Below are positions 25,871 through 34,245 of a stretch of 64,000 nucleotides of DNA, piece after piece. The first letter of the stretch is position 1. Each line of letters begins with the position of its first letter. Source of the stretch: Planctomycetaceae bacterium (lineage in GTDB: Bacteria; Planctomycetota; UBA1135; GCA-002686595). The stretch covers positions 93,074 to 157,073 of the forward strand of contig WGMC01000036.1 of NCBI GenBank assembly GCA_016125265.1, given 5' to 3'. The notes below the pieces were generated by a model. It was given only the letters and a program-made list of their open reading frames with translations. It ran no database searches and was not told where the DNA came from. The translations under genes and the position numbers were made by a program.

Positions 25871-26798
25871 GACCACGCTGCGGGTGGGGGGCACGGCCGA
25901 GTGGCTGCTCGAACCCGCGTCGTCCTCCGAACTGGCCGCCGCGGTGCAGGCGGTGCGCGAGCGCGGCATGGACCTTTGGTTGCTCGGTGGCGGCGCGAAC
26001 CTCGTGATCGCCGATGGCGAGTTGCCCGGAGCCGTGATCGCCACCGATCGCCTGAAACGCGTGTGGCGCTGGCACGGGGAGGGCGATCCTTTCGCCGTGG
26101 AGATCCCGCCCGAGCACTTCCCCGAACGCGAAATCGGCGCGTCCGCCTGGCTCGTGGCGTGGGCCGGTGAATCGATGCCGGGCCTCGTCAACCGCTCCAA
26201 AGCCTTGGGTTGGACGGGCATCGAGGGCCTCGCCGGTGTGCCCGGCAGCCTGGGCGGCGGTGTCGCCATGAACGCCGGCGGGAGTTGGGGCGAGCTGTGG
26301 GACAACGTGGAGCGTGTGCGCATCCTCGAACCCGATGGCACGATCCAAGACCACGGCCGCGAATTCTTCACACCCAGCTACCGCAACGCGCACCTCGGCC
26401 CGCGCATCGTGCTGGGTGCTGTGCTGCGCCTCGAGCAGTCGCACAAGATCGCGGTCGAAAACAAGGTGCGCGAGTACCTCGAACACAAACGCCGTGTGCA
26501 ACCCGTGACCGAATGGTCCGCCGGCTGCATCTTCAAGAACCCGCCGAAGGAGCAAACCGGCGGCAAGGGCGCCGGCCAATTGATCGACGAGGCGGGCCTG
26601 AAGGGTCGCTCGATCGGCGACGCTCAAATCAGCCCCCTGCACGGCAACTTCCTCGTGAACCGCGGCAACGCCACCGGCGAAGACGTGATGTCCCTGATCG
26701 ATGAAGTGACCGCGCGCGTGGCCGACCGCACCGGCATCCACCTGGAGCGCGAAGTCAAACTCTGGCCCGCTGGCGGCCCCCTACAGGCGGGCTCCTGA
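25821..26798 (+). CDS. murB: UDP-N-acetylenolpyruvoylglucosamine reductase MurB
   Basis: This 325-residue FAD enzyme reduces UDP-GlcNAc-enolpyruvate to UDP-MurNAc with NADPH. FAD-binding segments are LLGGGANLVIADGELPG and GIEGLAGVPGSLGGGVAMNAGG. The catalytic-acid segment reads SAGCIFKNPP, with Cys where E. coli MurB has its catalytic Ser, and a Glu remains near the C-terminus (EREVKLW). The GTG at 25821 was chosen because CAGGAG lies 8 nt upstream and the protein then starts just before the conserved TTLRVGGTAEW; this gives a 50-nt overlap with murC. It is the last gene of the dcw cluster. Confidence 0.92.
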   Translation: MTTWPCAAVPKAPLAARTTLRVGGTAEWLLEPASSSELAAAVQAVRERGMDLWLLGGGANLVIADGELPGAVIATDRLKRVWRWHGEGDPFAVEIPPEHFPEREIGASAWLVAWAGESMPGLVNRSKALGWTGIEGLAGVPGSLGGGVAMNAGGSWGELWDNVERVRILEPDGTIQDHGREFFTPSYRNAHLGPRIVLGAVLRLEQSHKIAVENKVREYLEHKRRVQPVTEWSAGCIFKNPPKEQTGGKGAGQLIDEAGLKGRSIGDAQISPLHGNFLVNRGNATGEDVMSLIDEVTARVADRTGIHLEREVKLWPAGGPLQAGS

Positions 26799-27093
26799 CC
26801 CCCTTCCCGAGCCCCTTTCCCACCGCCGGGCAGGAAGTGGGGCGAATGGGGGAGCCCGCCCTCAGGGAATCCCGAGTTCGGTCGACAACCTGAACTGGCG
26901 GCCGGGGCTTTCCCGGCGAGTCGAGCCCTCCCCACCCTCCCCCTGTCCCCGGATCGTCCCCCAACGATCCTCTCGACTGGCCCTTCGGGAAGCTCCCGGC
27001 CGCCCCCTTCACCCCCCGGCCCGTTGCACGGGCGATGTGGGCGCAGCGCGCTGCTCGCGCTAGTCTCGCCGCCGTGATGCGAGGGAAGGCGCG
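26799..27093. other. Intergenic gap after the dcw cluster
   Basis: No gene is supported here. The gap is pyrimidine-rich on the plus strand. It contains small hairpins such as GGATCGT (26951) pairing with ACGATCC (26964) around a six-base loop, and GCCGGG (26901) with CCCGGC (26912). One of these could terminate the dcw transcript, but no T-run follows, so this is not called a terminator. Confidence 0.4.
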
Positions 27094-28914
27094 GTGAGGC
27101 GGACAGTTTGGGGGCGTCTGTTCGCAGCTTTGCTAGTGCTCGTTGCGCTGCTGCTGTTGCTCGCGCGCCTCGACCGTGTGGCGGTGGAGCCGGCCGCGAT
27201 GGCACCAGCGGCGCTGGATGCACGTGTCCCGCTCTCAGAACCCCTCGTGGCCGAGCGGCTGGCCGGACCATCCGAGATCGATGCGGAGTCGGGTGGGGGA
27301 GACACACGCGCAAGCGTGGAGGCGACTCTCCGGGTGCGCGCTGAGTTCGTGGGCGGCTCCGCCGCGGAGCGCGCGCGCGTGGAGGTCTGGGTGCAGGAGA
27401 TGCCACAGCCCGACGACGCGCCCCCCGCGGATGGACTCAGCGATGCGGAACGGGCGGCCCTGGGAGTGCCCTTGGAGCCGAGGCCGAAGGAGGACAGCGT
27501 GACCAAGTGGGTCCCGCTCCGCCGCGCGGAACTCGGCGACAACTTCTCGGTGCACGTGGGCAACCAGTCGGAGCTAGGCGAGCCGCCGTTGGTGATCCAG
27601 GCATACCTCAAGGATGGGGGGTTCCGCGCGGTCAGCGGCCTTGTGCATCTGGGTTCCTGGCCAAGTGACCCGCAGCCGCTTCGCTGCGAGTTCTCGAGCG
27701 GAGTTCGGGTGAGGGCATTGCATCCCGAAGGCGGCTCAGGTCCCGTGGAGATCCTCGCGTTCCCTGTGGGCCACCTGCCCACGGCCCACGAAATCGAGGC
27801 GGCACGGGCTGGTGAGCAGGGTCTGCTCCTGCACCGCGTAACTTCCGTAGGGGAGTGGACCGAGCTGCCCCTGCCCACCGGCACTTCGTGGCGTTTGGTC
27901 GCCGGACGTACAGGACTGCTGGCGTTCGATGCGGACGCTGTGTTGGTGGCGGCGCCGGGTGCGAACCGCGAACTTCCGTTGCAGCCAGTCCATGCCGCGT
28001 CGTACGTCCTCGTCGACGAACAGGGCACGCGGATTCGACTGGGTCACGCGGGGGATGGCGCTGCCGTTGGTGAGGTGCGACTCGGGCACCTGGGTGGCGA
28101 GGTGCCCTTATCTCTCGGGCTCTTGGCCGGATTGCGGCGGGACCTCGCTCAACCCAAGGCTCGGGAACGTTCGACCGTGGTGGCCAGGAACATCTACGTC
28201 GGGGCATCGGGACCCAAGTGGAGCGTGGCGGCGAAGCTGATGGGGTACGAACAGGAGGTTTTTTCCGTGCCCTTCGTTTCCCCGCACCTCTGCGGGCCAA
28301 CCGAACTCACTCTGCGCCCGCTCGAGGGACCGCTCGGTGAAGTTCGCCTCGCGGTCCACGGCAGCGACGCACTGCGACGGGTGTCGGAACCCATGGCGCT
28401 TTGGATGGTCCGCGCGGACGGAACGGAGCGCATCGGTCCCATTCCGTTGCCCTGGCCGTGGCAGGGGGAACTGGCGATGCCGTGGGCAGAGAGCGGCGCT
28501 TTCTTGCCTGAGTTGCACTGGCGCGGTTTGCGTACGGCGCCGGGCCGCGCCGTCGAGTTCATGCCCGGTCGCTCGGCCGCCGTCGAGTTCGACCTGCGCG
28601 AGTCGGTGGCAACACTCGAGCTTGTGCTCCCACCTGAGTTTCTGCGCATCGGGCAGACCGTGGTGCTGGAACTCCAGCCCCTCGGCACAACGTCTGGAGG
28701 CAGCGAGTTCCTCGCGGCCTACGCGGTACCCGGGGAGAGTCCGGTCCTCGGCCCCTTCGCGCCCGGGGAGTACGAGGCAAGGCTCTTTGAGCCAGTGGGG
28801 CTGGTCCCGACGGACATGCGGCCGGCTCCCGCGCCACCCTTCGCGCCAGGGGAACCGCCGTCCTGGCGCTTCCATGCGACGGGCGGCGCGCACCTCGTGT
28901 TTGCGCTGCATTGA
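27094..28914 (+). CDS. Membrane-anchored protein of unknown function
   Basis: This 606-residue protein has one N-terminal transmembrane helix (FAALLVLVALLLLLARL) and a large remainder predicted to lie outside the cytoplasm, with alternating short beta-like stretches and no motif I recognise. The GTG start at 27094 has a purine-rich GAGGGAAGG about 6 nt upstream. Codon use looks less biased than in neighbouring genes; for example, TTA and several NNA/NNT codons occur. That may mean a fast-evolving or acquired gene. It stands alone between murB and thrS. Confidence 0.65.
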   Translation: MRRTVWGRLFAALLVLVALLLLLARLDRVAVEPAAMAPAALDARVPLSEPLVAERLAGPSEIDAESGGGDTRASVEATLRVRAEFVGGSAAERARVEVWVQEMPQPDDAPPADGLSDAERAALGVPLEPRPKEDSVTKWVPLRRAELGDNFSVHVGNQSELGEPPLVIQAYLKDGGFRAVSGLVHLGSWPSDPQPLRCEFSSGVRVRALHPEGGSGPVEILAFPVGHLPTAHEIEAARAGEQGLLLHRVTSVGEWTELPLPTGTSWRLVAGRTGLLAFDADAVLVAAPGANRELPLQPVHAASYVLVDEQGTRIRLGHAGDGAAVGEVRLGHLGGEVPLSLGLLAGLRRDLAQPKARERSTVVARNIYVGASGPKWSVAAKLMGYEQEVFSVPFVSPHLCGPTELTLRPLEGPLGEVRLAVHGSDALRRVSEPMALWMVRADGTERIGPIPLPWPWQGELAMPWAESGAFLPELHWRGLRTAPGRAVEFMPGRSAAVEFDLRESVATLELVLPPEFLRIGQTVVLELQPLGTTSGGSEFLAAYAVPGESPVLGPFAPGEYEARLFEPVGLVPTDMRPAPAPPFAPGEPPSWRFHATGGAHLVFALH

Positions 28915-29053
28915 GCGAGGGCCGACCCTCCTTGGACGGGCGCGCGGGGCGCCCTATGCTTGGGGCCATTCCCCTGTCCCCACGGGGCGGGATGGGGGGG
29001 CGGGGTGTCCCAGGTGGGGGCGCTCGCTGAAGCTCGTCCCGCGGGGTTTTTCC

Positions 29054-30889
29054 GTGAACCATTCCTCTTCGGGCTCCGGCGCCAGCGCCGACGAAGCCCT
29101 CGCGCCCGCCGTGGGCGGCGCCGTGGCCGAAGGGCCGTTCCCCTTGAGCACCCTGCGGCACTCCGTGTCGCACTTGATGGCCTCCGCCGTGGCCAAACTG
29201 TGGCCGGAGGCGAAGTTCGGCTTCGGGCCGTCCATCGAGCACGGGTTCTACTACGACCTGGACCTGCCGGTCGCGCTCGACGAGAGCGATCTGAAGCGCA
29301 TCGAGAAGGAGATGCGCCGCATCGCCAAGGCGTCGCCCGAGTTGACCTGCACGGAGATGCCGCGGGACGAAGCGCGCGCGCGCCTCGAGGCGTTGGGCCA
29401 GACCTACAAGGTCGAAGCCGTCGACCTGATCCCCGAAGGCGAGACCATCACCTTCTACAGCCACGGCGACTGGTTCGACCTCTGCGAAGGACCGCACGTG
29501 GATCGTTTGGATCGGCCCTTTGCGTTCAAGCTGCAGAGTTTGGCCGGTGCCTATTGGCGCGGCGACGAGAAACGTCCGATGCTGCAGCGCATCTACGGCA
29601 CCGCGTTCTGGAGCGAGGAAGATCTCGAGCGCCACCTGGCGTGGCTCGAGGAGGTCAAAACCCGCGACCACCGGCGCCTCGGTACGGAACTCGACCTCTT
29701 CAGTGTGCACGCGGAAGCGGGCGCGGGGTTTGTGTTCTGGCACCCGCGCCTCGGCATCGTGCGCCACGAGATCGAGGACTTCTGGTGGCGCGAGCACATC
29801 AACCGCGGGTACCAGCCGGTCTACAGTCCGCACGTGTCGCGCGAACAGCTTTTTGCCGTCTCGGGGCACCTCGAGAACTACGGCGAGATGATGTACGCGG
29901 CCATGGATCTGGACGACATGCCGTACCGCGTGAAGCCCATGAACTGCCCGGGGCACTCGTTGATCTACAAGACCCGCGGGCGCAGCTATCGCGAACTGCC
30001 GCTGCGCTGGGCGGAGCTCGGCACCGTCTACCGCTACGAGAAGTCCGGTGTGGTGCACGGCATGCTGCGGGTGCGCGGTTTCACCCAGGACGACGCGCAC
30101 ATCTTCTGCACGCCTGAGCAACTGCCGGACGAGATCGCCGGTGTGCTCGATTTGATCCACCACGTGTTGACGACCTTTGGGTTCCAGTACACCGCGTACC
30201 TCGCCACCCGCCCGGCGGAGAAATCCATCGGCGAAGCGGACATCTGGGAGCGCGCGACCAAGGCGCTCGCCGATGGCGCCGCGAAGGTCGGCATGGACCT
30301 GCAACTGGACGAGGGCGGCGGCGCGTTCTACGGCCCGAAGATCGACTTCAAGGTGCGCGACGCCTTGGGGCGCGAGTGGCAGAACTCGACCGTGCAGTGC
30401 GACTTCAACTTGCCCCAGCGCTTCGACCTCGAATACACCGATTCGAGCGGCAACCGCGTGCGGCCGATCATGGTGCACCGCGCGGTGCTGGGCAGTTTGG
30501 AGCGTTTCGTCGGCGGCCTGATCGAACACTTCGGCGGCCGTTTCCCGTTCTGGCTCGCGCCCGAACAGGTTGCGGTGATCCCGATCCGCGAGGAGCACGG
30601 CGAGTACGCGCGCTCCGTGACCAAGGCGCTGCGCGCCGAGCAGTTCCGCGTGCGCTGCATGGACGAGCCCAGCCACATGAACAAACGCATCAAGGCCGCC
30701 CAGCACGATCGCGTGCCCTTCCTGACGATCGTGGGGGCGAAGGAGGCCGAGGACGGCACCGTGGCGATCCGGCCGCGGGGCGAGCGCGGCCAGCGCACGA
30801 TGAGTCTGCAGGAGTTTGCAGAACTTGCACGGGGTTTGCGCTCCAGCCGCAGCTTGGATCTGCCCAACTGGGCGGAACCGGCGCCGTAG
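29054..30889 (+). CDS. thrS: Threonine-tRNA ligase
   Basis: This 611-residue class II aminoacyl-tRNA synthetase charges tRNA-Thr. The N-terminal editing domain has STLRHSVSHLMASAV and DLCEGPHV. The catalytic core has MNCPGHSLIY (zinc ligand Cys near 298), motif 2 in RYEKSGVVHGMLRVRGFTQDD, and motif 3 in MVHRAVLGSLERF. The anticodon-binding domain is at the C-terminus (VAVIPIREEHGEYA). Starting at GTG 29054 it lacks the small TGS domain found at the front of E. coli ThrS; the sequence upstream in frame does not restore it. Confidence 0.94.
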   Translation: MNHSSSGSGASADEALAPAVGGAVAEGPFPLSTLRHSVSHLMASAVAKLWPEAKFGFGPSIEHGFYYDLDLPVALDESDLKRIEKEMRRIAKASPELTCTEMPRDEARARLEALGQTYKVEAVDLIPEGETITFYSHGDWFDLCEGPHVDRLDRPFAFKLQSLAGAYWRGDEKRPMLQRIYGTAFWSEEDLERHLAWLEEVKTRDHRRLGTELDLFSVHAEAGAGFVFWHPRLGIVRHEIEDFWWREHINRGYQPVYSPHVSREQLFAVSGHLENYGEMMYAAMDLDDMPYRVKPMNCPGHSLIYKTRGRSYRELPLRWAELGTVYRYEKSGVVHGMLRVRGFTQDDAHIFCTPEQLPDEIAGVLDLIHHVLTTFGFQYTAYLATRPAEKSIGEADIWERATKALADGAAKVGMDLQLDEGGGAFYGPKIDFKVRDALGREWQNSTVQCDFNLPQRFDLEYTDSSGNRVRPIMVHRAVLGSLERFVGGLIEHFGGRFPFWLAPEQVAVIPIREEHGEYARSVTKALRAEQFRVRCMDEPSHMNKRIKAAQHDRVPFLTIVGAKEAEDGTVAIRPRGERGQRTMSLQEFAELARGLRSSRSLDLPNWAEPAP

Positions 30890-30993
30890 TTGGGCTAGGA
30901 GACTCCGACGGGCGAGTTCGCGCCCGAGAGTGGGTACCGCGCATCGGGCGCGGTACCCCGCATCTGTCCCACCCACCTCCCGGGAGACCTCTT

Positions 30994-31758
30994 ATGGAAC
31001 CCACATCCAATATGCCCGCCCTCGGCCGCCGCCAACTCATGACGGGAGCCGCGGCCCTCGCCGCTGCCGCGGGCCTCGGGCAGCGGGCATCAGCGCGTCC
31101 CGCGTTCGTACGACACACGCAGGAGGCCGTCCCCGCGACGACGCAAGCGAGCGGAGCGCTTGCGCTGATGGATCTGCCGTACGAGTCCAACGCGCTCGAA
31201 CCCGTGGTTTCGGCGAATACGATCTCGTTCCACCACGACAAACACCATCGCGCCTATGTGAACAACACCAACGCGGCGGTGGCGGGCAGTGCGCTGGAGG
31301 GCAAGCCCCTCGAGGACATCGTGCGCGCGGCGTTCGACGGCTCGGACGCGAAGTCGCGCAGTTTGTTCAACAACGCGGCGCAGGTGTGGAACCACGACTT
31401 CTATTGGCGCTCCATGGATCCGGACGGGGGCGGGAAACCGGAGGGCGATTTGCTTGCGGCGATCGAGCGCGACTTCGGCAGCTTCGAGCTAATGGCGGAG
31501 TCCTTCGCCAAGGTCGCCGGCGGTCATTTCGCGTCTGGATGGGGTTGGCTGGTCGCGGACGAAGAGGGCAAGTTGTCCGTGATGAGCACGGGCAATGCGG
31601 ACTTGCCGCTCGTGCACGGCAAACGCGCGCTCTTGACGATCGACGTGTGGGAGCACGCGTACTACTTGGACCACCAGAACCGCCGGGCCGACTACATCCG
31701 CCAGTGGATGGAACAGCTCGCCAACTGGCGTTTCGCCGCGTCGAACCTGGCCGGTTGA
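30994..31758 (+). CDS. Superoxide dismutase [Fe/Mn], Tat-exported
   Basis: This 254-residue Fe/Mn-family superoxide dismutase converts superoxide to peroxide and oxygen. The metal ligands are visible in order: His in ISFHHDKHHRAYV, His in NNAAQVWNHDFYW, and Asp/His in DVWEHAYYLDH. The NNAAQVWNHDFYW pattern resembles iron enzymes, but metal preference cannot be fixed by eye. The N-terminus has a twin-arginine signal (GRRQLMTGAAALAAAAG ending near RASA), so the folded, metal-loaded enzyme should be exported. A good ribosome site (GGGAGA) precedes ATG 30994. Confidence 0.92.
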   Translation: MEPTSNMPALGRRQLMTGAAALAAAAGLGQRASARPAFVRHTQEAVPATTQASGALALMDLPYESNALEPVVSANTISFHHDKHHRAYVNNTNAAVAGSALEGKPLEDIVRAAFDGSDAKSRSLFNNAAQVWNHDFYWRSMDPDGGGKPEGDLLAAIERDFGSFELMAESFAKVAGGHFASGWGWLVADEEGKLSVMSTGNADLPLVHGKRALLTIDVWEHAYYLDHQNRRADYIRQWMEQLANWRFAASNLAG

Positions 31759-31779
31759 TGGGCCGCGCAACCTAAGGGC

Positions 31780-32020
31780 CATGGGGCGGGCCTTCAGCCC
31801 TTGGATCCCCCCTCACCCAACCTGGGGCGTTGCCCCAGGCTACTATCGATCGGGGCGTTGCCCCTTTCGGACGAGTGCCCGTCACTGTGACGCGCATCTC
31901 GCCGTGACGTGCATCTCGCCGTGACGCCCTCCGGAGCGCCAACGGCGCGACCGATAGTAGCCTGGGGCAACGCCCCAGGTCCCGTGGGTGTGCGGTCCAA
32001 GGGCCGAAGGCCCGCTCCAC
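31780..32020. repeat. Composite inverted-repeat element, copy 1
   Basis: This non-coding element has complementary ends. GGGCCTTCAGCCC at 31788 pairs with GGGCCGAAGGCCC at 32001. Farther in, arms of about 33 bp (31820-31852 and 31948-31980) each contain a 19-bp palindrome, CCTGGGGCGTTGCCCCAGG and its complement. The centre holds two copies of a 17-bp unit ending in CTCGCCGT. It follows the sod stop closely. Similar palindromic repeats are common in planctomycete genomes in my recollection. No transposase is encoded. Confidence 0.8.
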
Positions 32021-32035
32021 CGCAACGTGCCAACG

Positions 32036-32418
32036 GCATGGGCCGGGCCTTCAGCCCGGGCCGGTCTTGCCGCAATACCTGGGGCGTTGCCCCAGGCTAC
32101 GATCGATCGGGGCGTTGCCCCTTTCGGACGAGTGCCCGTCGACGCGACGCCCACGTCGCCGTGACGCCCACCTCGCCGTGACGCCCACCTCGCCGTGACG
32201 CCCACGTCGCCGTGACGCCCACGTCGCCGTGACGCCCACGTCGCCGTGACGCCCACGTCGCCGTGACGCCCATGTCGTCGTGACGTGTGTGTCGCCGCGA
32301 CTGCGTGTCGCTTGGCGCCAACGGCGCTCCGGAGCGCCAACGGCGCGACCGATAGTAGCCTGGGGCAACGCCCCAGGTCCCTGGGTGGGGGGATGCAAGG
32401 GCTGAAGGCCCGCTCCAT
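32036..32418. repeat. Composite inverted-repeat element, copy 2
   Basis: A second copy of the element at 31780 lies directly beside it in the same orientation. Its ends are GGGCCTTCAGCCC at 32045 and GGGCTGAAGGCCC at 32399. The inner palindromic arms are at 32077-32109 and 32346-32378. It differs from copy 1 mainly by a longer central array of 17-bp repeats. The 3' end lies 37 bp from the stop of oleD on the other strand. Confidence 0.8.
32146..32298. repeat. 17-bp tandem repeat array, about nine units
   Basis: The unit GACGCCCACGTCGCCGT is repeated from 32146. Units 1 to 7 are nearly identical (G/C variation at one position) and the last two are degenerate. Each unit contains the self-complementary core GACG/CGTC. 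Because 17 is not a multiple of 3, the array is not maintained as protein repeats. Copy 1 of the host element has only about two units. Confidence 0.9.
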
Positions 32419-32454
32419 CGCGATCGCGAACTGCCCGCGCGGCGTTGGAACCGG

Positions 32455-33495
32455 CTAGTTGCGCGTCCGCGCGGCGAGATCGGCGATCGTGCGCTGCGTG
32501 GCTTCGGCGAGTCCCACACGTTCCTCGTAACCCAGATCCCGCCGCGCGGGGCCCAGGTCGTAGGTGTGGCTCAGGCTGAGCTGCTGCGCCACGAATCGTG
32601 TCATGGGCGGTTCACCGCCGAGCGGCAGCAACTTCCAAAGGCCCTCCAAGAACGCACCCGCCACGTACGCGGTTTGCGCCGAGAGCCTGCGTTTCGGCCG
32701 CGGCACACCGACTGCATCGAAGATCGAAAAGAGCCAAGGCCAAAGCTCCACCGGTTCGGCTTGGTTGACGAAGTACGCCTTGCCCGCGGCGCGGTCCGAG
32801 CGCAGCAAACTCTTCGCCGCGGCGACGTGCGCGAGGGCCCCATTGTCCACGTAGGTCATGGACACGCGGTTCGTGCCCTTGCCGATGACCGGCAGGCGTG
32901 CGGCGCGGGCGCGCTCGATCACACGCGGCAAGAGGTGCGGATCGCCCGGCCCAAACACCAGATGGGGGCGCAGGGCCACGGTGCGGAGTTCGCCGCTCGC
33001 CGTCTCCAAGCCGTTGGCGGCGAGCACACGCCGCTCCGCCTCGGCCTTGCTCGCCGGGTAGTACGCCAAGTGCCGCGCCGGGTACGCCAACTCAGGTCCC
33101 GCGTCCACGTGGTCCTTGCCGTCGAAGATCGCGCTGGGAGAACTCGTGTACACAAAACGCGCCACCCCCGCGTCGAGCGCCGCGTCGAGCAGCACCTGGG
33201 TGCCGCGCACGTTGGTGTTCCAGAACAGCTCGCGCGGCCCCCACACGCCGGTGAGCGCCGCGACGTGGAACACGGTATCGTGGCCGCCGACCAGGTCGCG
33301 CACCACGGGAAGCGACGCGCTGGCGAGGTCGATCTCGACTTGCCGCACGCCGATGCGCTCGAGCGCCGGATAGCGTCCGCGGCTGGCACTGGTGACGGAG
33401 TACCCCTGCTCGCGCAGGCGCCGCACCAACGCCCCCCCCAAGAACCCACCCCCGCCAGTCACCAGGCAGGGCCCCAAGTCGTCGTAGACCGCCAC
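32455..33495 (-). CDS. oleD: NAD(P)-dependent dehydrogenase, OleD-like (2-alkyl-3-ketoacid reductase)
   Basis: This 346-residue extended short-chain dehydrogenase is of the 3-beta-HSD/epimerase type. The nucleotide loop is LVTGGGGFLGGALVRRL, and the catalytic Tyr-Lys lies in YYPASKAEAERRVL. In the Ole pathway, OleD reduces the 2-alkyl-3-oxo acid made by OleA to the 3-hydroxy acid. The assignment rests on family pattern plus the presence of clear OleA, OleB and OleC genes in the same window; a steroid or sugar epimerase cannot be fully excluded. GTG 33495 is chosen because GTAGGAT lies about 9 nt upstream and the glycine loop follows closely. Confidence 0.75.
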   Translation of the reverse strand: MAVYDDLGPCLVTGGGGFLGGALVRRLREQGYSVTSASRGRYPALERIGVRQVEIDLASASLPVVRDLVGGHDTVFHVAALTGVWGPRELFWNTNVRGTQVLLDAALDAGVARFVYTSSPSAIFDGKDHVDAGPELAYPARHLAYYPASKAEAERRVLAANGLETASGELRTVALRPHLVFGPGDPHLLPRVIERARAARLPVIGKGTNRVSMTYVDNGALAHVAAAKSLLRSDRAAGKAYFVNQAEPVELWPWLFSIFDAVGVPRPKRRLSAQTAYVAGAFLEGLWKLLPLGGEPPMTRFVAQQLSLSHTYDLGPARRDLGYEERVGLAEATQRTIADLAARTRN

Positions 33496-33541
33496 GTGCG
33501 GGATCCTACCCCGGGGCGCGCCTACCCGTTCCGGGGCCGGC

Positions 33542-34228
33542 TCACTCGCGCTCGAAGCGCTCCAACTCGCCGAGTTGGTCCCGCACCCGTGCCAACGCGC
33601 GGCTGCCCGCGGACTCGTCGAGCCAGCGCCCGAACCTTTCGCGACCCGGCCGGCGGCTCCACGCGCGCATGGCCAGCACCAGGGCCACGGCGCCACCGCC
33701 CAGGGCGAGGTTGAGCACGAGCCATGTGGGGTTCTCGACGCCAGAGCCGGGCAGGCAGATCCACACGGCGATCCACAGCACGAACCAGGGCAGGCCGACG
33801 GCGAAGCCGAAGTAGAGGTACCAACGTTCGAGCGCAATCAGTCGGCGCTGGATCTCGAGCACCGGTGCGGTGAGGTCCACACCCAGCACCTTGCTCAAGG
33901 TGACGCCGGCGCCGGCCATGGTCAGCACACCGTAGACGTGCAGGACCAGACCCGCGCCGATCACCAAGGCGTCGCGACGCTCGCCATTCCAGGCGCTCAC
34001 GCCCAACACGATCATCCCGAAGCCAAAGGCCATCAACGCGACTTGGCCGAGCACCAGCGGAAGCAAGGTGCGCCGCGCGGCGGACGTCTTGCGCTCGCGC
34101 AGTAGCTCCATCTGCAGCCGGTGGCTCTGCTCGAGCCGCCGGTCGAGGGATTGCCAGGCGCTCTTCATTTGTTGCAGTTCGATGCTCATGTCCATTGGGC
34201 TCTCCGGATTGTTGTGCTCTCGGTCCAT
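33542..34228 (-). CDS. Membrane protein of unknown function, next to an ECF sigma factor
   Basis: This 228-residue protein has a soluble N-terminus (SIELQQMKSAWQSLDRRLEQS, likely helical) and about four transmembrane segments between residues 60 and 180. A charged C-terminal tail follows. It begins 17 nt after the sigma factor gene on the same strand and is probably co-transcribed. Its position suggests a sigma-controlling membrane protein, but no classical anti-sigma zinc motif (HxxxCxxC) is visible. ATG 34192, giving MDMSIELQQ, is an alternative start. Confidence 0.65.
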   Translation of the reverse strand: MDREHNNPESPMDMSIELQQMKSAWQSLDRRLEQSHRLQMELLRERKTSAARRTLLPLVLGQVALMAFGFGMIVLGVSAWNGERRDALVIGAGLVLHVYGVLTMAGAGVTLSKVLGVDLTAPVLEIQRRLIALERWYLYFGFAVGLPWFVLWIAVWICLPGSGVENPTWLVLNLALGGGAVALVLAMRAWSRRPGRERFGRWLDESAGSRALARVRDQLGELERFERE

Positions 34229-34245
34229 GGTCCTTCTTCGCGCCG

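Noticed and set aside
32146..32298. Possible CRISPR array
   Set aside because: The units are directly adjacent and 17 bp long with no unique spacers, and no cas genes are present.
31772..32519. Several overlapping small reading frames on both strands in the repeat region
   Set aside because: They follow the palindromic arms and the 17-bp array, whose period is not a multiple of three, and show no start-site signals.
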